The notes under the pieces: model-generated | The model's input: only the letters and a program-made list of their open reading frames with translations | Databases searched by the model: none | What the model was told of the DNA's origin: nothing | Position numbers and translations under genes: made by a program | Source: Pseudomonadota bacterium | Lineage (GTDB): Bacteria > Desulfobacterota > Binatia > UBA12015 | Direction of reading: 5' to 3' | Assembly (NCBI GenBank): GCA_005777805.1 | Contig: SXLG01000104.1 | Span: forward strand, 1-46,017 | DNA length: 46,017 bases | In this document: positions 42,277 through 46,017 of the stretch, piece after piece | Numbering within the stretch: the stretch's first letter is position 1 | Layout: each line of letters opens with the position of its first letter

Positions 42277-42765
42277 TCAGCCGTCGTGGGGGATACGGCG
42301 TGAGGCACGCAGCTCTTCGGCGAGATGTTGGGCGTCGGCGAGCACTCGATCCTTGGCTTGCAAGAGGACGAGGAGGTCCGCGATCGGGTCGTGGATCGCG
42401 AACTCGTGCAGGGAGAGGCCGAGGTTCTCGAGTTCCGACATCGAAGTGACCCACGGCGATCCGAGGAACATCGCGATCGACTCCGAGAGCCGGACCATCT
42501 GCCCGCGCAGGAGCAAGACCCGGCGTCGCGCCTCGAGGATGAACAGTCCGTCCGTGCGGGCGCAGATGTCCGAAAACAAGGACACGCCGCTCGGTCGCCG
42601 GATGACGAAGTGGTCGGTCAGGCTGCCGCCAGCGATGATCTCCGGGACCAATCGCTGGATGATCGGGCCCGTCTGAACGATGTGCAGGTCCGTGCCGACG
42701 GCCACATGGAAGGGGAAGACCTCGGCCATGCGCTCGGTCGGGATCCCCACGCCACTGGCCGTCAT
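42277..42765 (-). CDS. Stand-alone HNOBA (heme-NO-binding associated) domain protein
   Basis: A 162-residue protein that is essentially only an HNOBA domain, the PAS-related module found between the heme domain and the cyclase of soluble guanylate cyclases and in some bacterial kinases. Visible family features are FPFHVAVGTDLHIVQTG, then LFSDI, the LLLRGQMVRLSES strand, LGSPWVTSMSELENLGLSL and HDPIADLLVLLQ, followed by the beginning of a helix (about 137-155) where cyclases continue into a coiled coil. Here the chain simply stops; no catalytic domain follows. ATG 42765 overlaps the stop of the H-NOX gene (ATGA). It probably binds the H-NOX protein and passes its state on to a separate output, perhaps the convergent histidine kinase; that link is inference. 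Confidence 0.82.
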   Translation of the reverse strand: MTASGVGIPTERMAEVFPFHVAVGTDLHIVQTGPIIQRLVPEIIAGGSLTDHFVIRRPSGVSLFSDICARTDGLFILEARRRVLLLRGQMVRLSESIAMFLGSPWVTSMSELENLGLSLHEFAIHDPIADLLVLLQAKDRVLADAQHLAEELRASRRIPHDG

Positions 42766-43322
42766 GCGTTCGACCTTGCCGCGAACTCCACGAGAAATTC
42801 GTCGCAAGCGTGGTCCTGATCCCGGGGTGTGGCCAGCGAGACCTGGATGGATTCGTTGAATCGCTGGCCGAGACCTTCGACGAGACCGATCACGAAGGGA
42901 GCCAGCCCCGCGCGTTCGGAAAAATATTGGAGACGGATTCGGTTCGGTCCCTCGGGGATGACGCGGAACTGCGGCGGACGCAGTTCCGGGAAGCTCAGCC
43001 CGACCCGCGCGTGAAGATGGTCCAGGTTGGCGAGAAAGTCGCGCACCGAGTTTCCAGCGGCCTTCATGAGATGGCCGTACGCGGTCTCCGCGGCGAAGCG
43101 CACCCAGTAGCGTCCGAACTCCCGCAGGATGGCCTCCGGAGGCGCGCCCAGAGCTGCGGAGGCGGCCTCGACCAAGGCATAGGTCAGTTCGTCGGGGTAC
43201 GGCTGCATCGTGACGAAATCGTCGTCTTCGCAACCGGCCTGGCGGCGAATCGTGGCCCACGTCTCGGGGCCGTGTTCGTGCAGGATCAACTTCCGGACTG
43301 CCTGATTGACGAGGCCGTACAT
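42762..43322 (-). CDS. H-NOX heme-dependent nitric oxide sensor protein
   Basis: A 186-residue single-domain H-NOX (HNOB) protein beginning MYGLVNQAVRKLI, as in cyanobacterial and proteobacterial members. The proximal heme ligand is H104 in NLDHLHARVGLSFP, and the porphyrin-propionate motif YxSxR is Y133-F-S-E-R137. Five residues after R137, where O2-binding H-NOX proteins such as that of Thermoanaerobacter carry tyrosine, there is P142, so an NO-selective, non-O2-binding type is predicted. Such proteins regulate a histidine kinase or cyclase through direct contact. Here it is cotranslated with a stand-alone HNOBA protein and preceded by a zinc-ribbon membrane protein nine bases upstream. Confidence 0.93.
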   Translation of the reverse strand: MYGLVNQAVRKLILHEHGPETWATIRRQAGCEDDDFVTMQPYPDELTYALVEAASAALGAPPEAILREFGRYWVRFAAETAYGHLMKAAGNSVRDFLANLDHLHARVGLSFPELRPPQFRVIPEGPNRIRLQYFSERAGLAPFVIGLVEGLGQRFNESIQVSLATPRDQDHACDEFLVEFAARSNA

Positions 43323-43331
43323 GGGGGCTCC

Positions 43332-43628
43332 TCAGGCCGGGTCGTCACGGCCGTAGAATGTGCCTCGGGCGAGAGTCCAGACCGCTGCACCGCCGATCGC
43401 GTACGCGAGGAGGCCTTCGACGACGCCGAGCCCACCGCCGAGCACGAGCACGCCCAGCATCAGTGCGGTGCCGACGATCGCCACCACCTTCTCGATGCGC
43501 GTCTCGCGTTGACGTTCCCGCGCGACGAAGGCCGTGACCTCGGCGCCGCAGGCCGGACAGCAACCCGCCGGTTTGCGGATGAGCTTTTCGCCGCATTCAG
43601 GGCAGGGCGGATAGTTGTGGACGGGCAC
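43332..43628 (-). CDS. Zinc-ribbon protein with two membrane helices
   Basis: From GTG 43628 the product is 98 residues: an N-terminal zinc ribbon with two CxxC knuckles (CPECG and CCPACG), a basic, charged helix (RERQRETRIEKV) and a hydrophobic C-terminal region that forms about two transmembrane segments (IVGTALMLGVLVLGG and GLLAYAIGGAAVWTL). ATG 43679 is an alternative start that adds 17 residues. It is separated from the H-NOX gene by nine bases, so the three genes H-NOX, HNOBA and this one form an operon with this gene first. No function is recognised; a membrane anchor or metal/redox-sensing role alongside the heme sensor is only a guess. Confidence 0.65.
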   Translation of the reverse strand: MPVHNYPPCPECGEKLIRKPAGCCPACGAEVTAFVARERQRETRIEKVVAIVGTALMLGVLVLGGGLGVVEGLLAYAIGGAAVWTLARGTFYGRDDPA

Positions 43629-43727
43629 GGGGATCTCTCGCCGATGTATCGAGGAACGACCGGGTTCGGTCAACGGCAAAGCGCGGGATCGCCCCGGTCC
43701 CTCCCCGCCAAAATCCGAGCCCGGAGG

Positions 43728-43834
43728 GCGCCGCTCGTCTTGTTGGCGATCAGGCGGCGCGGACGGGCGAGATTCCGGAACACGAGCGCGTATTCGCTTG
43801 CGCCGCTCGTCTCGTCGCCGATCAGGCGGCGCGG
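43728..43834. repeat. 72-base direct repeat with internal hairpin
   Basis: A 35-base segment at 43728-43762 recurs at 43800-43834 with three mismatches, exactly 72 bases apart. Each copy starts with GCGCCGC and ends with GCGGCGC (43728-43734 with 43754-43760; 43800-43806 with 43826-43832), arms that pair perfectly around a 19-base loop. The second copy contains the stop codon (43822-43824) and last codons of the neighbouring unknown gene, so the repeat shapes that protein's C-terminus. Confidence 0.8.
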
Positions 43835-44229
43835 TGGAGGCGTCGGCGCTGGTCGCCGAGGAAGCGCGCTGAGATTCGGGGCTGCCCGGCCCGGTTCTCG
43901 TCCAGCCAGCGGTGCAGCCCCTCGCGCAAGTAGGTCGGGTCGATGCCGAGCACGCCGCAGACCGTCTCGTAAGCGAAGAGCCCCGGATCGTCGTGGTGGT
44001 CCAACCACTCTCTCACTTCCCGGAAGGCCGCCCGGGTATCGGGCAGATCCGCGAACGCGTTCTTGTGGAAGGTCTCGACCGCCTCGATCAGCACCGCGGC
44101 AAAGAGCCGCCGTTCGCCGCTCTGCCTGGCGGAACCGGACAGCATGTCGATGAATTGTTCCGGCGTGACGACATCCGGCTCGATTAGCTGGTGGGTGGGA
44201 TCCTCGCGTGACAGTACGGAGTAGTCCAT
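43822..44229 (-). CDS. Small helical protein of unknown function
   Basis: From ATG 44229 the product is 135 residues (MDYSVLSREDPTHQLIEP). It is predicted all-helical and soluble, with RRLFAAVLIEAVETFHKNAF in the middle and LFAYETVCGVLGIDPTYLREGLHRWL near the C-terminus; the latter resembles a small helix-turn-helix-like hairpin. Proteins with this layout recur in deltaproteobacterial genomes without assigned function, as far as I recall. The last dozen residues (LGDQRRRLHRAA) are encoded inside the 72-base repeat, so the original C-terminus may have been different. About 190 bases separate it from the Rrf2 gene upstream; I see no gene in that gap. Confidence 0.65.
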   Translation of the reverse strand: MDYSVLSREDPTHQLIEPDVVTPEQFIDMLSGSARQSGERRLFAAVLIEAVETFHKNAFADLPDTRAAFREVREWLDHHDDPGLFAYETVCGVLGIDPTYLREGLHRWLDENRAGQPRISARFLGDQRRRLHRAA

Positions 44230-44421
44230 GGCCCTTGGACGGCCGGCCGCAGGAGGCATTCACTCCGAGGCCCGCGCCGGGCCCCGACCCTCTGCGGCAT
44301 TCGGGGTTGCGGGCAAGACGGCTCGCAGGCGGGGAAGCGTTCCGACCCCACGCCTGGGCCAAGCTTCGGCTGGCGCGGTCCTTCCCCGGCCAAGGCCGTG
44401 GCCTCGCCGAGGAGGACGGGG

Positions 44422-44892
44422 CTATTCTGCGGCCGAGGCCGAGCCGATCTCCGTGCGGGCGGGATGGGTCGATGAAAGACCGAGCGGTGCCACCAGAGCG
44501 GAGAGCTTGGTCTCTTCGAAGAGCGAGACCAAACGCCGCTGCCCCTCGGACCAGACGTGGTGCATGCTGCAGCCGAGGGTGAGGGAGCAGGCGTGGGGGT
44601 CGCCGACGCAGACGTTCAGGGTGATCGGTCCCTCGACGGCCTCCATGACCTCGCGGAAGGAGATTCGCTCGGCCGGGCGGCTCAGCGCGTACCCGCCGTG
44701 TGCGCCGCGGCGGGAGACGACGATGCCGGCATGGATCAGATCCTGAATGATCTTTTCGAGGAACTTCCGCGGGATGGCCTCGAGGCGCGACATCTCTGCG
44801 ACCGAGGTCGCCCGCTCAGGCACCTGCCGAGAGAGATGAATCGCTGCGCGGAGCGCATAATCCACTCGCCGGCTGATCTGCATCAATGACAT
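44422..44892 (-). CDS. Rrf2-family (IscR-like) Fe-S transcription regulator
   Basis: A 156-residue Rrf2 regulator. The winged helix starts ISRRVDYALRAAIHLS, with the recognition region ATSVAEMSRLEAIPRKFLEKIIQDL and the wing VVSRRGAHGGYALSRP. Three cysteines, C95, C102 and C108 (spacing x6, x5), occupy the place where IscR, NsrR and RsrR ligate a [2Fe-2S] or [4Fe-4S] cluster, so it should sense Fe-S status, NO or oxidants. Location just downstream of hscA and fdx on the same strand supports a role in controlling iron-sulfur assembly. A role in NO sensing (NsrR-like) is also plausible given the H-NOX operon about 1 kb away. ATG 44881 is an alternative start. Confidence 0.9.
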   Translation of the reverse strand: MSLMQISRRVDYALRAAIHLSRQVPERATSVAEMSRLEAIPRKFLEKIIQDLIHAGIVVSRRGAHGGYALSRPAERISFREVMEAVEGPITLNVCVGDPHACSLTLGCSMHHVWSEGQRRLVSLFEETKLSALVAPLGLSSTHPARTEIGSASAAE

Positions 44893-45041
44893 CGATCGGT
44901 TCTCGGTCTACCCCGGGGAGGACTCGCTTCCGTCCATGCCTCGGCGGCAGGTTCCTTGGGCCAAACTAGCAGGATCTCGGCGGGCCTGCCCATCCGGTTT
45001 GGTTGCTTCCCCGCCGGGCCGAATGGCCGCCCGGTGGAGGT

Positions 45042-45365
45042 TCAGATTTCCGGGATCTCCACCACCACGTTCCCACGCACCACGCATTGGCAGCCCAGCC
45101 GCGAGTGCGGCGTGAGGCCGGGGGCCAGATCGAGACGGTCCTCCTCGTCCTCCTCCATCGGCGAGAGGTTTTGCTCGCCCTCTCGCACGATGATGTGGCA
45201 GGTCGTGCAGGCGCAGTTGCCGCCGCAGTTGTGCTCCAGGTCCACTCCGGCCCACAGGGCGATGTCGAGGATCGAGCCCGGCCGGCCGTCGTCCGCCAGC
45301 GGATAGTTGGCCTCGTCGACCTCCACGGTGCGGCCCGAGGGCAGGAAGGTGACCTTGTGTTTCAT
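45042..45365 (-). CDS. fdx: [2Fe-2S] ferredoxin of the ISC system
   Basis: A 107-residue ferredoxin of the adrenodoxin/ISC type, which supplies electrons for iron-sulfur cluster assembly. Cluster ligands follow the pattern C47-x5-C53-x2-C56 in HNCGGNCACTTCH, with the fourth in LGCQC (C92 or C94); C51 is an additional cysteine. The start (MKHKVTFLPSG) and the acidic helix SPMEEDEEDRLDL, where partner proteins bind, are as expected for Fdx. ATG 45365 overlaps the stop of hscA (ATGA), the usual hscA-fdx order. The 149-base gap to the Rrf2 gene shows no further gene such as iscX. Confidence 0.95.
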   Translation of the reverse strand: MKHKVTFLPSGRTVEVDEANYPLADDGRPGSILDIALWAGVDLEHNCGGNCACTTCHIIVREGEQNLSPMEEDEEDRLDLAPGLTPHSRLGCQCVVRGNVVVEIPEI

Positions 45366-46017
45366 CGCCCGGCAATCTCCTCGACCGAGCGGGACCCGAG
45401 CGCCTGGTGGATCGATGCGTCCATGATCCGATGCGCGAAGGGCGTCGAGAGTTCGTTGAGGGCCTCGATACGGTCGCGAATCAAATTGTGGTCCTCCTGT
45501 TTGCACGCCTCCCCGAGCGCCGTTGTGGCCTCCGCGATGCGCTCCCTCTCCCCGGAGAGAAGGAGGTGGGCCTGGCTGGCCAGCGAGCGGTCGAGCGCGT
45601 GCAGCAGCGATTCAGCCTCGACACGCGATTCGGCGAGTTGACGCGCGGTGAAGTCCTGTTCGGCCAGATCGAAGGACTCCTCGAGCATCGATTCGATCGT
45701 CTGGTCGGTCAGCCCGTAGCTCGGCTTCACCTCGATCGACTGCTCGGTGCCGGTGCGCTGGTCGCGCGCTGAAACCGAGAGGATTCCATTGGCGTCGATC
45801 AGGAAGGTGACCTCGATCCGGGGCAACCCCGCCAGCTCCGGCGCGATCGGGATGCGGAAGCGGCCGAGACTCCGGCAGTCACCGACCATCTCGCGTTCGC
45901 CCTGCAGGACATGGATCTCGACGTGGGTCTGGTCGTCCACGGCGGTGGTGAACTCCTGGCGTGCGGCTGCCGGGATCGTGGTGTTGCGCTCGATGAGGCG
46001 GGAGACGACGCCGCCCA
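45362..46017 (-). CDS. hscA: Fe-S cluster assembly chaperone HscA, C-terminal part (5' end outside window)
   Basis: The frame is open to the window edge, so only the last 217 residues are seen. They cover the substrate-binding domain of an Hsp70: TTIPAAARQEFTTAVDDQTHVEIHVLQGE, then FRIPIAPELAGLPRIEVTFLIDANGILSVSARD and the helical lid. HscA rather than DnaK is indicated by the short lid without a DnaK C-terminal tail, the variant linker segment GLTDQTIESMLEES and the overlapping fdx gene. HscA releases the nascent cluster from IscU with HscB and ATP. hscB, iscU and iscS, if present, should lie beyond the right edge of the window. Confidence 0.93.
   Translation of the reverse strand, partial: GGVVSRLIERNTTIPAAARQEFTTAVDDQTHVEIHVLQGEREMVGDCRSLGRFRIPIAPELAGLPRIEVTFLIDANGILSVSARDQRTGTEQSIEVKPSYGLTDQTIESMLEESFDLAEQDFTARQLAESRVEAESLLHALDRSLASQAHLLLSGERERIAEATTALGEACKQEDHNLIRDRIEALNELSTPFAHRIMDASIHQALGSRSVEEIAGR

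Noticed and set aside
44230-44421. Another member of the 72-base repeat family between the small unknown gene and rrf2
   Set aside because: Some short matches to the lhr repeat (GAACGCTTCCCCG on the minus strand) were seen, but no two units with a clear period could be aligned.

Overview
The window is about 46 kb of very GC-rich DNA from a Gram-negative bacterium. A TonB-dependent receptor, two lipoproteins with lipoboxes, the murein transglycosylase MltA and a DsbA/VKOR exporter-side thiol oxidase all point to an outer membrane. Gene content and codon use fit an uncultured, high-GC proteobacterial or deltaproteobacterium-like lineage (Myxococcota/Desulfobacterota/Binatota type), but no 16S rRNA or lineage marker is present, so this is inference. 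No tRNA, rRNA, CRISPR array or insertion sequence was recognised.

Layout. 1-2576: the end of glutamate synthase gltB (with an in-frame TAG at 16-18) and complete gltD. 2936-6526: an amidohydrolase and a two-domain glycosyltransferase. 6567-10503 (minus): a LACTB2-like metallo-beta-lactamase fold protein, an FAD oxidoreductase, a LOG-family protein and a small membrane protein. 10690-14376 (plus): TonB-dependent receptor and MltA. 14416-20617 (minus): a tightly packed operon of membrane (GT-C type) glycosyltransferases with a shared beta-sandwich-like extracytoplasmic domain, ending in an ArsC-like reductase. 20673-22339 (plus): VKOR-DsbA fusion and VanZ-like protein. 22861-25578: PpiC-type lipoprotein and an ArnT-like transferase. 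25859-35307 (minus): a divergent SelB, AlkA, a Tat-exported PhoD phosphatase and the giant helicase Lhr. 35578-42250 (plus): CCA-adding enzyme, a nucleoside/sugar-type ABC transporter (ATPase plus two permeases) and a PAS histidine kinase with a FixJ-like regulator. 42277-43628 (minus): a heme nitric-oxide sensor (H-NOX) with a separate HNOBA protein and a zinc-ribbon membrane protein. 43822-46017 (minus): a small unknown protein, an Rrf2 regulator, ferredoxin and the 3' part of hscA (iron-sulfur cluster assembly).

How the parts may work together. The most coherent systems are (i) the surface-polymer or protein-glycosylation block at 14.4-25.6 kb, with four GT-C membrane modules, two copies of the same sandwich domain and envelope thiol/proline folding factors; (ii) the H-NOX/HNOBA operon lying tail to tail with a histidine kinase-response regulator pair, a candidate split nitric-oxide sensing module; and (iii) hscA-fdx-rrf2, an ISC block with its probable Fe-S sensing regulator.

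The most unexpected sequence structure is a set of degenerate tandem repeats with a period of about 72 bases at 25.57-25.86, 30.63-30.85, 32.23-32.40 (inside lhr), 35.35-35.53 and 43.73-43.83 kb. They sit in gene gaps, often running into the 3' end of a gene, and may be one repeat family.
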